In this document: positions 52,186 to 61,207 of the stretch, one piece after another
How the letters are laid out: each line of letters opens with the position of its first letter
How positions within the stretch are numbered: the stretch's first letter is position 1
Assembly: GCA_903845935.1 (NCBI GenBank)
Contig: CAIMZI010000064.1
Location: 1 to 64,000, forward strand
Reading direction: 5' to 3'
DNA length: 64,000 bases
From: an uncultured beta proteobacterium
GTDB lineage: Bacteria > Pseudomonadota > Gammaproteobacteria > Burkholderiales > Burkholderiaceae_C
Made by a program: the position numbers and the translations under genes
Notes under the pieces: model-generated
What the model saw: the letters and a program-made list of their open reading frames with translations, nothing else
The model's database searches: none
What the model was told of the DNA's origin: nothing

Positions 52186-53493
52186 TCACTGAGTCGGTTC
52201 AATTTGGGCATTTGCTGGCCCATGAACAGAAGCTAAGCTCCAACCGGGGATGGCCACATATTCTTTCTGCCTGCTCAATTCAAGGATTCTCTCCAAATTC
52301 AATGTGACCTTGACCATTGAAGAAGGCACATTGGAAATCACGGCGTACTTTCTGTCGGATGTATCCCGAATGGATAGGGCCACGACGGCAATGCCGTCGC
52401 GGTTCAGCACCACCATCACGGCTGGGGTGGTGGTATTGGCGTCTCTTCGTATCACCAATCCCACTTCTCCAGAGGCGAGTTTCACAAATGAGCCAGGCCG
52501 GTATATGCCGACCGTTTTGATGATGGCCGCTCCCATGGGGTCCGCTTTGGCCTGGGCATCAATATAGATGGACTTCATCGCCAGGGCGGGGTGCAGTGCT
52601 TCCCGTGACCTGCGAGATGAGCATTTGGCTGAAAATACATCTGCGCGGTTTATCAGTCCGATAAGGCGGTCAGTGACATGGGCAGACTGCAGTGGTTCTT
52701 GCACCGTCTTGTGATGAAGGCGCACAATCGTCAACCAGTCCTTATCCTCAACACCAAACATGTCCAGGATGTGAACTGACAGGTTGGTGTGTTCCCCGAT
52801 CAGAAATTTCTGACTCATATCAAGGGGCCCTGCCTGCAGTGTCAGATCGTCCTGAAGGTCCACCATGCCGATATTCATGGTCAGCGCACATCGCATGAGC
52901 AAGTCAACATCAGACTCAGACCAACGCAGTACGTGAGTCGCCGTCAGCACACAGATGACGCAGACCAACAGGCCATGCGTGGCGCTGTAAAGCCGCCCGT
53001 TCCTTTCGGATAAATAGAACAGCGCAAGCAATGCTTCGTCAGGGTTCGTGCTTAACTGATGGCTCAAAATCGAAGCAATGCTATCCAGGCGCCGATTGAA
53101 AAAATTGATATCGCGGGTATGCAACATCGCGTTGCAACCTTCGATCAGATCTAACCAATCGAGAGGCTTTTGATCTGCATCTTCGATCAGGCTATTGGCA
53201 TAGCTGACTTGAACTTTGAGTAAGTCACCCAGGGGGTTCTGGCTGCGCAGACTCTTTTGAAGTTGACTGGCATAGGCCCTCTCGGTGATCCGCAATTGCG
53301 GATCGCTGCGATCAGCGAAGTTAACAAAAAAGCCGCTTCCTCGATTAGCCAGGCCCTCCAGAATTTTTTCAGTCTGAAAGATGAATCCCTTGTGGGCAAG
53401 CAAAATGCCACGACTGTCCACCAGGCTAAAAGGCAGGGGGACGTCCAACTTGATCGAATGCAGATCGACCGGTGCCAGTCGAACGCTATTCAT
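52186..53493 (-). CDS. Degenerate HD-GYP domain protein
   Basis: The 435-residue protein has an N-terminal region with a PilZ-like or linker character and a C-terminal domain aligning with HD-GYP proteins: ALTMNIGMVDLQD in the place of LLHDIGKxGIPD, LVVR-like LTIVRLHHK in the HHE position, INRADVFSAK in the VADVFDA position, and the tail SFVKLASGEVGLVIRR that HD-GYP proteins often carry. The catalytic HD is replaced by MN and the GYP motif is missing, so it is probably not a phosphodiesterase but might still bind nucleotide or partners. The ATG at 53493 is used; a TTG at 53517 would add eight residues. Confidence 0.6.
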   Translation of the reverse strand: MNSVRLAPVDLHSIKLDVPLPFSLVDSRGILLAHKGFIFQTEKILEGLANRGSGFFVNFADRSDPQLRITERAYASQLQKSLRSQNPLGDLLKVQVSYANSLIEDADQKPLDWLDLIEGCNAMLHTRDINFFNRRLDSIASILSHQLSTNPDEALLALFYLSERNGRLYSATHGLLVCVICVLTATHVLRWSESDVDLLMRCALTMNIGMVDLQDDLTLQAGPLDMSQKFLIGEHTNLSVHILDMFGVEDKDWLTIVRLHHKTVQEPLQSAHVTDRLIGLINRADVFSAKCSSRRSREALHPALAMKSIYIDAQAKADPMGAAIIKTVGIYRPGSFVKLASGEVGLVIRRDANTTTPAVMVVLNRDGIAVVALSIRDTSDRKYAVISNVPSSMVKVTLNLERILELSRQKEYVAIPGWSLASVHGPANAQIEPTQ

Positions 53494-53533
53494 CGGGTTT
53501 AGGTTCGCAACGGTCAAGATATTTTCGGTAGCG

Positions 53534-54142
53534 TCAATTCAATGACTCCAGCGCCACGAAGCTCGATTCACTATCGGCACTGGCTATAGCCTGATAGAAG
53601 TTTTCCTTGCCAAACGGTTTCACCAGCAATGGCCATGGCACGTCAGCAGAATTCGCCAGCACAACCGTATGGCCTTGCGCTTTGGCCCATGCCCTGACGA
53701 GCTCGGCCAGGGCGGGATCCTGACCCTCCACACTTTGAATTTTCACGTTGCCGCGAGATTGGCTCACAAAGCCGGCCACCATCGGCAGGCCCAGGCCAGT
53801 ACCGTGACATCGCTCCTTGTAAGTGAACAACGGCTCCGTGGCGCGCAGACGGACGCTGTCGCCACTTACCGCCACTTCTGTTCCAAGATGCCCAGGTTCT
53901 TGGTCTTCAGTTGCCTCATGCGTGATGATCCCCTGTGCTGATGGCTTCCTGCCAATAATGGTTAGCAACTGGTCGCCACTGGCCTCCAGCATGATGACGT
54001 CACCTTCAGCCTGTGATTTGAACTTGTAAATCTTGTGGTTCTCGTTTTGAAGCGGTGCGCACCACCGGCCTGGCTGAAGGTGTTCGAGCAGCTCACTCGA
54101 ATTTAGCAGGCCTTGGACCAAAAAATGAAACCCTTGCTTCAT
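53534..54142 (-). pseudogene. Decayed histidine kinase/receiver remnant
   Basis: The 202-codon frame contains ATEPLFTYKERCHGTGLGLP followed by MVAGFVSQSRG, a clear copy of the ATP-lid and G2 box of histidine kinases (normally EPFFTTKE...GTGLGLSMVYGFVKQSGG). After it, LLVKPFGKENFYQAIAS resembles the end of a receiver domain. The HisKA domain, N-box, G1 box and phosphorylatable Asp are not found. The first 80 residues match nothing I recognise. There is no good ribosome binding site. It reads as the worn 3' part of a hybrid kinase gene, still open by chance or because decay is recent. It runs 40 bases ahead of the degenerate HD-GYP gene. Confidence 0.5.
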
Positions 54143-54411
54143 TTTTTCTACTGAATTGACGGCTAGGTGGCTTGCACAGAAAATCCGTTCGCGAAATTGC
54201 CTTGATTGCCAGCGGGCTTTCTCGTAGAGTCTTCAGTGGTTTCGGTCGCTGCCCTGGCAAAACCTCTGAGAATAGTTGAATTAGCGGGAGCGTCCATCTT
54301 GCCTCCTATGCGTTCAGTGCAGTTCAACTGGATGCATTTGCTTGAAAAGCGCAAACCAATGTTCATGTTACGGCTAGAGCAGACATACTCTGTAATACAT
54401 GCTTGCATAGG

Positions 54412-54645
54412 ATGAACAATCGTTTTGCACTCAAGATAGCGGCACTCGTCATTGCAGTGATCGCGATGGCTGCTGCAAAAGTCGCGATTGCCTACCTCCG
54501 CCATGCAATCATTGAACGTCAAGTCGAATTCAACCAGAGTCTTTCTCACTCCATCGCAAGTTTCACGACAAGTTCGCTGGGAAACATCGACTACGTCTTC
54601 GGATTGAGTCCATCTGATTTTCACGAAGGCCAAAAAAACTGGTAA
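54412..54645 (+). CDS. Short membrane protein, possible sensor N-terminal stub
   Basis: The 77-residue frame starts with a strong membrane helix (FALKIAALVIAVIAMAAAKVAIAYL) followed by RHAIIERQVEFNQSLSHSIASF, a pattern common at the N-terminus of membrane sensor kinases and diguanylate cyclases. It stops before any periplasmic domain. It could be the truncated start of a sensor gene or a real small membrane protein. The 54143-54411 stretch before it shows no convincing gene. Confidence 0.35.
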   Translation: MNNRFALKIAALVIAVIAMAAAKVAIAYLRHAIIERQVEFNQSLSHSIASFTTSSLGNIDYVFGLSPSDFHEGQKNW

Positions 54646-54709
54646 TTCGTTACTGACGATTGCACTCAAAACCACACTCTGTTTACTTAACAGACGGTGA
54701 GGCGAAAGA

Positions 54710-54856
54710 ATGATTCAGATTGTACTTAAGGAAGAAGGCAGAATGCAGACCACAACGGTCCACCTTAAACGAGGCATCCGCGAAGGCAATTTGCACCACT
54801 CAAAATCGCAAAGTGAGCTAAGCGCTGACCCATCAGTCGATGACCGCCACATCTAG
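54710..54856 (+). CDS. Hypothetical small ORF
   Basis: A 48-residue frame begins at ATG behind GAGGCGAAAGA, a fair ribosome binding site, and ends 21 bases before the sensor kinase. The product is polar and basic with no recognised motif. Its only support is the ribosome binding site and its position as a possible leader gene. Confidence 0.2.
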   Translation: MIQIVLKEEGRMQTTTVHLKRGIREGNLHHSKSQSELSADPSVDDRHI

Positions 54857-54877
54857 TGGGATCAAGAATCTTTAATC

Positions 54878-56917
54878 ATGAACATACATAAAAAATGGAT
54901 GGAACACCGTGTCTGGCAGGCATTGGTAGGGTTGGTTTTGGTTGCCGTGCTGCCTTTGCTGATCTTCGGAGGTGGCGTTGCCTGGATGATCGTTGTCCAA
55001 AAGAAGTTGGCAATTGCTGACAACTTGAAGAGCACCACCAGTGCACTGCGGGTGGCAGTTGACCACGAATTGCTGGGTCAGATGACGCAGGTCGAAATTT
55101 TGGCGACTGACGCAAGTCTCGATAACGACAACCTTACAGCATTCACAAACAGTGCCAAGCGAGTAATCGCAACCAACGGCACATGGTTTACTGCATCTTT
55201 GATCGATCCAATCTCTCATGCCATTGTCGCCACAACTGCTACTTCGGCAGTGGGCCCGCTGGTCAGCATTGCTTCAAGTGCAGTGGATGAAGTTTTAAAG
55301 ACGCGCAAGTCCATGATTGTTGGAGCTGTCGCCTCCGGCGCAGTCACAAAGAAGCCGTTCATACTTCTCATGGCTCCTGTCTTTCGAAACAACCAAGTTC
55401 GATACGTGCTGTCGATAGCGATGGACCCCAACGCGATCAACGGCTTATTTGCAGAACAGCGGCTACCGTCGACCTGGACGGGCGCAATCATTGACAGCCG
55501 CTTGGTGCTGGCTGGTCGCTCCCGGGCGCCGGAGCGCTATGTGGGCGTTCCCGCTACGTATTCTCTGGCCAAACCTATCTCTGCTTCTCAAAGCGGCCTT
55601 TTTACGGCGACCAATCAAGAGGGAAAAACTGTCTACACCGTATTCGATCGTTCGGTAGTAACCGGATGGTCGGTAGTCATCGGCATACCAGCGAATGAGG
55701 TGGAGGAACCGACTCAACTCGTTCTACTGCAACTTGCTGGTGTCGCTACAGTACTGATTGCTTTTGCGTTGGGATTAGCATGGCGTGTTGGACTTGAAAT
55801 CGTTCGAAGGCAGAAAATTGAATCACAACTTAAAAAGGCTGTTGAAGAAAAATCTGCACAGCTCGAGACGATTTTCGCTTTGAGCCCAGACGGATTCGTG
55901 TCTTTTGACGCAAGCCATTGCGTCAATTATGTAAGTCCGGCATTCTCACGACTAAGTGGATTGTCAATAGAGTCAGTGATGGGGCTCAACGAAAAGGAAT
56001 TCTCAGATAGTTTGGCAAACGCCTGCATTCCGACGAGTCGATTTATAGGGATCGCATCCATGGGTGCGAACCAGATCGGGGAGCAAGGTGGCGACCAGCA
56101 TTACAAAAACACGATTCTCCCGTCAGCTCCAGGCAATAAGGTTCTGCGCATCGCATTGAGAAAAGGATCTTCGGATTCAGTGTCGCAAATTCTGCACGTC
56201 CGTAATATCACTCACGAAACTGAAGTTGAGAACCTTAAGAATGAATTTCTGGCCACGGCAGCGCATGAATTGCGCACACCCATGGCGAGTATTTTGGGGT
56301 TTTCCGAGGTGCTCCTCCTCAATAATGATTCCGACGCGAATGAACGGCACGAAATGACAGCCATCATTCACCGGCAGTCCGTGTTGATTGCCAACATAAT
56401 CAACGACCTTCTCGATCTAGCCAGAATTGAGGCACGCAGGGGGGATGACTTCGTTCTGGAACACGCTGACATGTATGACCTTGTCACGAAAACAATACAC
56501 GACTTCAAAGTTCCAGAGCATCGCGATGGTCCTGTCGTCGCAGCGGCACCCGAGCCACTCTCTGTCAACGTTGATTGCGGAAAATTCCAGCAGGCTTTAG
56601 TCAATATCATTTCAAATGCCTATAAGTACTCGCCCGAAGGCGGCGTTGTCAGCATTCACTTCATCACGAAATTTGAACAATGCAGGCAACTGGTTGGCTT
56701 CTCAGTCACCGATCACGGTATCGGGATGACAGCCGGACAGTTGGAGCGGGTGTTTGAACGCTTTTACCGAGCGGACACTTCAGGCCAGATTCCCGGTACA
56801 GGCTTGGGTATGAACATCGTCAAAGAGATTATTGAATTTCACCATGGACGCGTAGACGTTGAAAGCTCGATTGGAAAGGGCACGACGGTTACGGTTTTGC
56901 TGCCACGTGCTATCTAG
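54878..56917 (+). CDS. Membrane-bound PAS sensor histidine kinase
   Basis: The 679-residue protein has a first membrane helix (residues 14-38), a periplasmic dCACHE-like domain (about 40-280; GTWFTASLIDP, TKKPFILLMAPVF, VTGWSVVIGIP), a second helix (about 285-305), a PAS domain (about 325-440; LETIFALSPDGFVSFDASHCVNYVSPAF), HisKA with H463 in TAAHELRTPMAS, and HATPase (NAYKYSPEGG, DHGIGMTAGQ, GTGLGMNIVKEI). All kinase boxes are intact. There is no receiver domain and no response regulator gene beside it, so it is an orphan. Base use is less GC-rich than most of the window, suggesting transfer. Confidence 0.9.
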   Translation: MNIHKKWMEHRVWQALVGLVLVAVLPLLIFGGGVAWMIVVQKKLAIADNLKSTTSALRVAVDHELLGQMTQVEILATDASLDNDNLTAFTNSAKRVIATNGTWFTASLIDPISHAIVATTATSAVGPLVSIASSAVDEVLKTRKSMIVGAVASGAVTKKPFILLMAPVFRNNQVRYVLSIAMDPNAINGLFAEQRLPSTWTGAIIDSRLVLAGRSRAPERYVGVPATYSLAKPISASQSGLFTATNQEGKTVYTVFDRSVVTGWSVVIGIPANEVEEPTQLVLLQLAGVATVLIAFALGLAWRVGLEIVRRQKIESQLKKAVEEKSAQLETIFALSPDGFVSFDASHCVNYVSPAFSRLSGLSIESVMGLNEKEFSDSLANACIPTSRFIGIASMGANQIGEQGGDQHYKNTILPSAPGNKVLRIALRKGSSDSVSQILHVRNITHETEVENLKNEFLATAAHELRTPMASILGFSEVLLLNNDSDANERHEMTAIIHRQSVLIANIINDLLDLARIEARRGDDFVLEHADMYDLVTKTIHDFKVPEHRDGPVVAAAPEPLSVNVDCGKFQQALVNIISNAYKYSPEGGVVSIHFITKFEQCRQLVGFSVTDHGIGMTAGQLERVFERFYRADTSGQIPGTGLGMNIVKEIIEFHHGRVDVESSIGKGTTVTVLLPRAI

Positions 56918-57092
56918 CCTAGTTGACATGGTCGACATAGTGGACTACCAGACAGCAGCCGTTCGGCAGTGCCCGCTTTCGTTAAGCGTTGTAGGATGGC
57001 CTGTGCCTTCATTGACCAGCGGGCCCAGACTCGGACGGCTGCCGTTAAGATTTCGCATGGGTGATCAGTGCCTGGGGGCCAGGCCTGGCGCG

Positions 57093-57994
57093 TCAGAAAG
57101 TCTCCCAGTGCTGCACTGAGGGCGCGCCACCCAGTTTGAAGTTGCTGACCACCTGGCTCACCACTTCCCCCCCTTTGGCGGCCGCAGCACTCGCGGAGCT
57201 GGCCATCTGGTTGGCCTGTCGCGCAGTCTCCGCGTTGTTTTTGACGTTGTTGCTCAAGTCCTGCATGGACGATGCGGTTTCTTGCAGATTGCTCGCCTGG
57301 TTTTCTGTGCGCTGTGACAAATCGGTATTGCCAGCAGCAATCTCATTGGCGCCAGTAGAGATGTTCTCCGCACCGGAACGTACCTCACCGACCATGCGTA
57401 CCAGCCCATTGCGCATCTCCAATAAACCGGCCAGCAGAAGTTGGGTCTCTTCACGGCTGTTGGTATGCCCTTGGGCAACGCGCCCGGTGGCGTCAAGCGC
57501 TGTCTTCAGTGGTGTGGTGATGCTGTTGGTCAGGCTCCAGGCCATCAGGCCGGCCAGCACCAGAACCAGTACACCCGCGCCAGCAATGACATTGGCGGTG
57601 GTCTGGTTGCTGCTAAGGGCCTGCTCGGTGTTGAATTGAGAGGCTAGGTCTACCGCTTCCTTGAACTGCGCATCCATTTGCTGATCGATGTCGGCGAGTT
57701 TGCTGAAAATCTCACGCTCCTTGTCGCCCATGCCATCGGCCTCCAGTCGGCCCTTGGCCACAAGGTAAGCAGCACGCTGTCGCTTGGCGTCCACCTCATC
57801 CTTTTGCACCGCCTCAACCTTGGATTGCAATCCCATATACTGACCAGGCTTCCCACCAACAGGATGCTGGCGGCCAGCAAAGTCTCGCCCAGACGCTCTA
57901 GGTACATGGCTTTGCCTTCAATCTTTTGGGACACCGGGTTGAGGAACTTATAACCCTCGACCCAGCCTTTTCCCTTGGACTTTGCCAGATCCAC
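57093..57994 (-). pseudogene. Broken chimeric methyl-accepting chemotaxis protein
   Basis: Two frames on the minus strand carry receptor pieces. The upstream piece (57994 down to about 57840) reads SKGKGWVEGYKFLNPVSQKI, typical of the end of a single-Cache sensor. The next frame (57836 to 57093) reads like the second half of a four-helix-bundle sensor (EVDAKRQRAAYLVAKGRLEADG), a membrane helix (GAGVLVLVLAGLMAW), a HAMP region with an internal deletion, and the first methylation helix (ISTGANEIAAGNTDLSQRTE). It ends after GGEVVSQVV with an unrelated tail, so the conserved signalling tip and second helix are missing. It cannot signal to CheA. Remnant sequence may continue to about 58050. The 56918-57092 stretch before it holds nothing recognised. 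Confidence 0.75.
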
Positions 57995-58290
57995 AAACTT
58001 CGGTCAGCGTGAAATCCCTTTACGCTGGGCATTGCCTGCCATGGGATTCATCCCCAGGAATTGTGAACTGATCTGTTGATAAGTGCGGGACAGCTGTGGC
58101 AAACCCGCATGCCTATTGGCCTGGCGCAGAGTGCCTAAAAACTATGCAAATGGTTATTGCAAATGTGCTAAGCGTGAGCCTGTTTTTTGCGAGAGTGTGT
58201 TGTTCGGGATGCTGGTAGCGGGCGGCCAAGTTAGAATGATGGCCCTGTCTGAGCAGTCCGCGTCATTCTTCAAACCCTACCGGAGCACCC

Positions 58291-59445
58291 ATGCGCCTCA
58301 CCCCCCGATCTTTCGCTCTGACCCTTTCTCTGACCTGCGCCGCCATGGCCCAGGCCGCCGACATCAAGCTGGGCGTGGCAGAAGCCCTGTCCGGCGGTGC
58401 CGCCCAATACGGTCTTGCCATTCGCAATGGGTTCCAGCTGGCCGCCGATGAAATCAATGCCAAGGGCGGAGTCAACGGCGACAAGATCCAACTGGTGATC
58501 GAAGACGAGCAGGGCAAGAAGGAAGAAGCCATCAACGTGGTCAAGAAGCTGGTGTTCCAGGACAAGGTGCTGATGGTGTTCGGCCCCACGCTGTCCAACT
58601 CCATGTTTGCCGGCGGCCCGGTCGGCAACGCCGCCAAGACCGTGATGTTTGGCACCTCGGTCACGGCTAACGGCATCACCGATATCGGCCCCTATGTGTT
58701 CCGCAATTCGGTGATGGAGTCCGACGTGCTGCCGGTCACCGTGGCGACGGCCCAGAAATTTTATAAATTGAAGAAGGTTGCGGTCATTTACGGCAACGAC
58801 GACGCCTTCACCAAGAGCGGCTATGACGTGTTCAAGGGCGTGCTGGCCGATCTGAAGCTGCCGGTCACCACCACCGAGACCTACGTCAAGGGCGATGTGG
58901 ACTTCAAGGCCCAGCTCACCAAGATCAAGGCCACCGAGCCCGATGCCGTGGTCTGCTCCTGCCTGGCTGAAGAAGCCGCCAACATCATGATCCAGGCGCG
59001 GGGCTTAGGCATCAAGGCCCCGTTCATAGGCGGCAATGGCTTCAATTCGCCCAAGCTGTTCGAGATCTCCAAGCTGGCAGGTGAGGGCACCTTTGTCGGC
59101 AGCCCCTGGTCCAACACCAACCCGGCGCCGGTCAACAAGGCCTTTGTCGCGGCCTATGTGAAGAAGTACGACGCCCAGCCGAATCAGTTTGCCGCCCAAG
59201 CTTATGACGCCTTAAGCATCGTCGCCGCCACCCTGAAGGACGTGAAGCTCTCGGGCGACCTGAGCGCCGACCGTGAAACCCTGAAGAATGCGCTGCCCAA
59301 GGCCTCCATCAGTGGCGCAACAGGTCCCTTCAAGTTCCGCCCCGCCAAGACCAAAGACGGCAAGGTCGGCGGCTGGGATGCCGATCAGAAGCCTTTCATT
59401 TATGTCGTGCGCGGTGGCAAGTTCACCCTGTTCGAAGGCAAGTAA
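58291..59445 (+). CDS. livK: Branched-chain amino acid/amide ABC transporter substrate-binding protein
   Basis: The 384-residue periplasmic binding protein has a signal peptide (MRLTPRSFALTLSLTCAAMAQA) and a two-lobed Leu/Ile/Val-binding fold: IKLGVAEALSGGAAQYGLAI, GVNGDKIQLVIEDEQGKKEEA, KKVAVIYGNDDAFTKSGYD, and AAQAYDALSIVAATLK. It starts the liv operon. The true ligand could be a branched-chain amino acid, an amide or an aromatic acid. The 58081-58290 gap probably holds its promoter, but no clear boxes were found. Confidence 0.93.
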   Translation: MRLTPRSFALTLSLTCAAMAQAADIKLGVAEALSGGAAQYGLAIRNGFQLAADEINAKGGVNGDKIQLVIEDEQGKKEEAINVVKKLVFQDKVLMVFGPTLSNSMFAGGPVGNAAKTVMFGTSVTANGITDIGPYVFRNSVMESDVLPVTVATAQKFYKLKKVAVIYGNDDAFTKSGYDVFKGVLADLKLPVTTTETYVKGDVDFKAQLTKIKATEPDAVVCSCLAEEAANIMIQARGLGIKAPFIGGNGFNSPKLFEISKLAGEGTFVGSPWSNTNPAPVNKAFVAAYVKKYDAQPNQFAAQAYDALSIVAATLKDVKLSGDLSADRETLKNALPKASISGATGPFKFRPAKTKDGKVGGWDADQKPFIYVVRGGKFTLFEGK

Positions 59446-59447
59446 GT

Positions 59448-60329
59448 TTGCTTGAACAACAACTTCTCAACGCGCTGACGCTGGGCAGCGTGTATGCGCT
59501 GTTTGCCCTGGGCTTCACTCTGGTGTTTGGCGTGCTGGCCGTGATCAACCTGTCGCATGGCGCCTTGTTCATGGTCGGCAGCTATGCCGCGCTGGCAATG
59601 GTCACGCGCTTTAACGCACCGCTCTGGCTGGCCATGCTGGGTGCCATGCTGGTCAGTGGCACGCTGGGCCTGCTGGTCGACGTGCTGGTCCTCAAGCCGC
59701 TGCGTTTGCGCAATGCGCCGCATCTGATTCCCATGATTGCCACCATTGGCGTGAGCATCATGCTGACCAGCGCGGCCCAGGGTCTGTTTGGTGCCGAGGC
59801 CATGCGCTTTCCCGAGGAGACGCTGCCGGCCGGTGAGTACATCGTCGGCGATGTGCATGTGCGGGCGCTGGAAATTGCGATTGTCCTGATCTCCTTCATC
59901 CTGATGGCGGTGATGTTTACCATCCTCAAGCGCACCCAGTTGGGCCGCGCCCTGCGCGCCATTTCCGAGTCGCCCAAGGCGGCCTGGCTGCTGGGTATTC
60001 CGGTGGAGCGCCTGTTCCATGCCACCTCTTTTGTCGCCTCCGCTTTGGGCGGAATTGCCGGTGTGCTGATCGCGCTGGACTTCAACGCCATCACGCCCGG
60101 CATGGGCCAGCCCATGTTGCACAAGGGTGTTGCCGTGATCATTCTGGGCGGCATGGGCGATATCCGGGGGGCACTGATTGGCGGGCTGTTCCTGGGCTTT
60201 GCCGAGGTCATCAGCAAGGCCTATTTGTCCAGCCAGATGGGTGACGCCGTGGCCTTTGGCCTGTTGTTCCTGATTCTGCTGGTGCGGCCCGCCGGGCTGT
60301 TCGGGCGCCAGCTGGAAAGGAAGGCCTAA
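59448..60329 (+). CDS. livH: Branched-chain amino acid ABC transporter permease LivH
   Basis: The 293-residue permease has about eight membrane helices and the LivH hallmarks LGSVYALFALGFTLVFGVLAVINLSHG (begins at residue 11) and GLFLGFAEVISKAYLS near the end. It starts at TTG 59448, two bases after the livK stop, with AAGG nine bases upstream; no in-frame ATG lies near. Confidence 0.95.
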   Translation: MLEQQLLNALTLGSVYALFALGFTLVFGVLAVINLSHGALFMVGSYAALAMVTRFNAPLWLAMLGAMLVSGTLGLLVDVLVLKPLRLRNAPHLIPMIATIGVSIMLTSAAQGLFGAEAMRFPEETLPAGEYIVGDVHVRALEIAIVLISFILMAVMFTILKRTQLGRALRAISESPKAAWLLGIPVERLFHATSFVASALGGIAGVLIALDFNAITPGMGQPMLHKGVAVIILGGMGDIRGALIGGLFLGFAEVISKAYLSSQMGDAVAFGLLFLILLVRPAGLFGRQLERKA

Positions 60330-60331
60330 AC

Positions 60332-61207
60332 ATGTCTTCCATGGCCACCTGGTTCAATGATTTCTGGTCCACCTACAGCACCCTGGTATTTACGGTCGGC
60401 GTGCATGCCATGATGGCGCTGTCGCTGTGGCTGACCCTGTCCTGCGGCCTGCTGTCGCTGGCCAATGCCGCCTTCATGGGAATCGGCGCCTACGCCTCCG
60501 CCTTGCTGACGCTGCAGGCGGGTTGGTCTTTCCCTGCCGTGCTCTTGGCCGGTGGAGTCGCTCCCGCCTTGGTGGCTTTGGTCATCGGCGTGCCGGTGCT
60601 GCGTCTCTCGGGCGTGTACCTGGCCATGGCGACGCTGGCCTTTGGCGAGGTGGTGCGCATCACCATCCTCAATATGGACATCACCGGCGGTCCCGAGGGC
60701 TTGAACGGTATCCCGCTGGCCACCGAGGGCTGGCACATCCTGCTGCTGCTGACTCTGACGATTTACGTGTTGCATCGCCTGCGCCGCTCCAAGGTCGGCC
60801 GGGCCTTTGAATCCATCAAGGAAGACGAAGTGGCGGCCCGCCTGATGGGTATCAACGTGGCCCGCTACAAGCTGCTGGCCTTTGTGCTGGGCAGCTTTAT
60901 TGCCGGTGTGGCAGGGGCGCTCAACGCCCACTTCACCTTCTTCATCAGCCCGCGCGAATACGGTTTTGAGAATGCGGTGGACTTCCTGACCATGACGGTG
61001 CTGGGCGGCACCTCGGGTCTGGTAGGCCCCATTCTGGGTGGCACGATCCTCACGCTGCTGCCCGAGCTGCTGCGCTTTTTGCACGACTTCCGATCCCTGG
61101 TGAACGGCGCCGTGTTGGTGCTGGTGGTGCTGTTCCTGCCCAAGGGCATCTGGGAGCCGCGCCGCGTGCGCGCCTGGTGGGTGCGCCGGACCGGGGTTTC
61201 CAAATGA
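60332..61207 (+). CDS. livM: Branched-chain amino acid ABC transporter permease LivM
   Basis: The 291-residue partner permease shows LSLANAAFMGIGAYASALL, YLAMATLAFGEVVRI, the EAA-like loop FESIKEDEVAARLMGINVARYK, and GGTSGLVGPILGG. The stop overlaps the livG start (ATGA). Confidence 0.95.
   Translation: MSSMATWFNDFWSTYSTLVFTVGVHAMMALSLWLTLSCGLLSLANAAFMGIGAYASALLTLQAGWSFPAVLLAGGVAPALVALVIGVPVLRLSGVYLAMATLAFGEVVRITILNMDITGGPEGLNGIPLATEGWHILLLLTLTIYVLHRLRRSKVGRAFESIKEDEVAARLMGINVARYKLLAFVLGSFIAGVAGALNAHFTFFISPREYGFENAVDFLTMTVLGGTSGLVGPILGGTILTLLPELLRFLHDFRSLVNGAVLVLVVLFLPKGIWEPRRVRAWWVRRTGVSK

Larger units (their letters stand above)
51840..58080. other. Accessory region of decaying sensory genes next to tRNA-Val
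   Basis: Between the tRNA-Val terminator and the liv operon, coding sequence becomes sparse and less GC-biased. The genes present are mostly broken or degenerate: an ihfB remnant, an HD-GYP protein without its motifs, a kinase remnant and a chimeric chemotaxis receptor. One sensor kinase looks intact. A tRNA gene at the edge suggests past integration, but no repeat of the tRNA 3' end and no integrase was found, so the island interpretation is inference. Confidence 0.45.

Noticed and set aside
54163-54675. A 170-codon minus-strand open frame in the accessory region
   Set aside because: It is Cys-rich without pattern and has no ribosome binding site. It also overlaps a plus-strand membrane stub that looks more protein-like. 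It could not be supported as a gene.
51707-58080. Search for an attachment-site repeat of the tRNA-Val 3' end at the right side of the accessory region
   Set aside because: No copy of the TTCGAAACTTGCATCGCCC end was seen by eye near 57-58 kb, so no att site is reported.
58083-58451. A plus-strand 122-codon frame overlapping the livK start
   Set aside because: It runs out of frame into livK and has no motif; the livK signal peptide and fold make the other frame correct.
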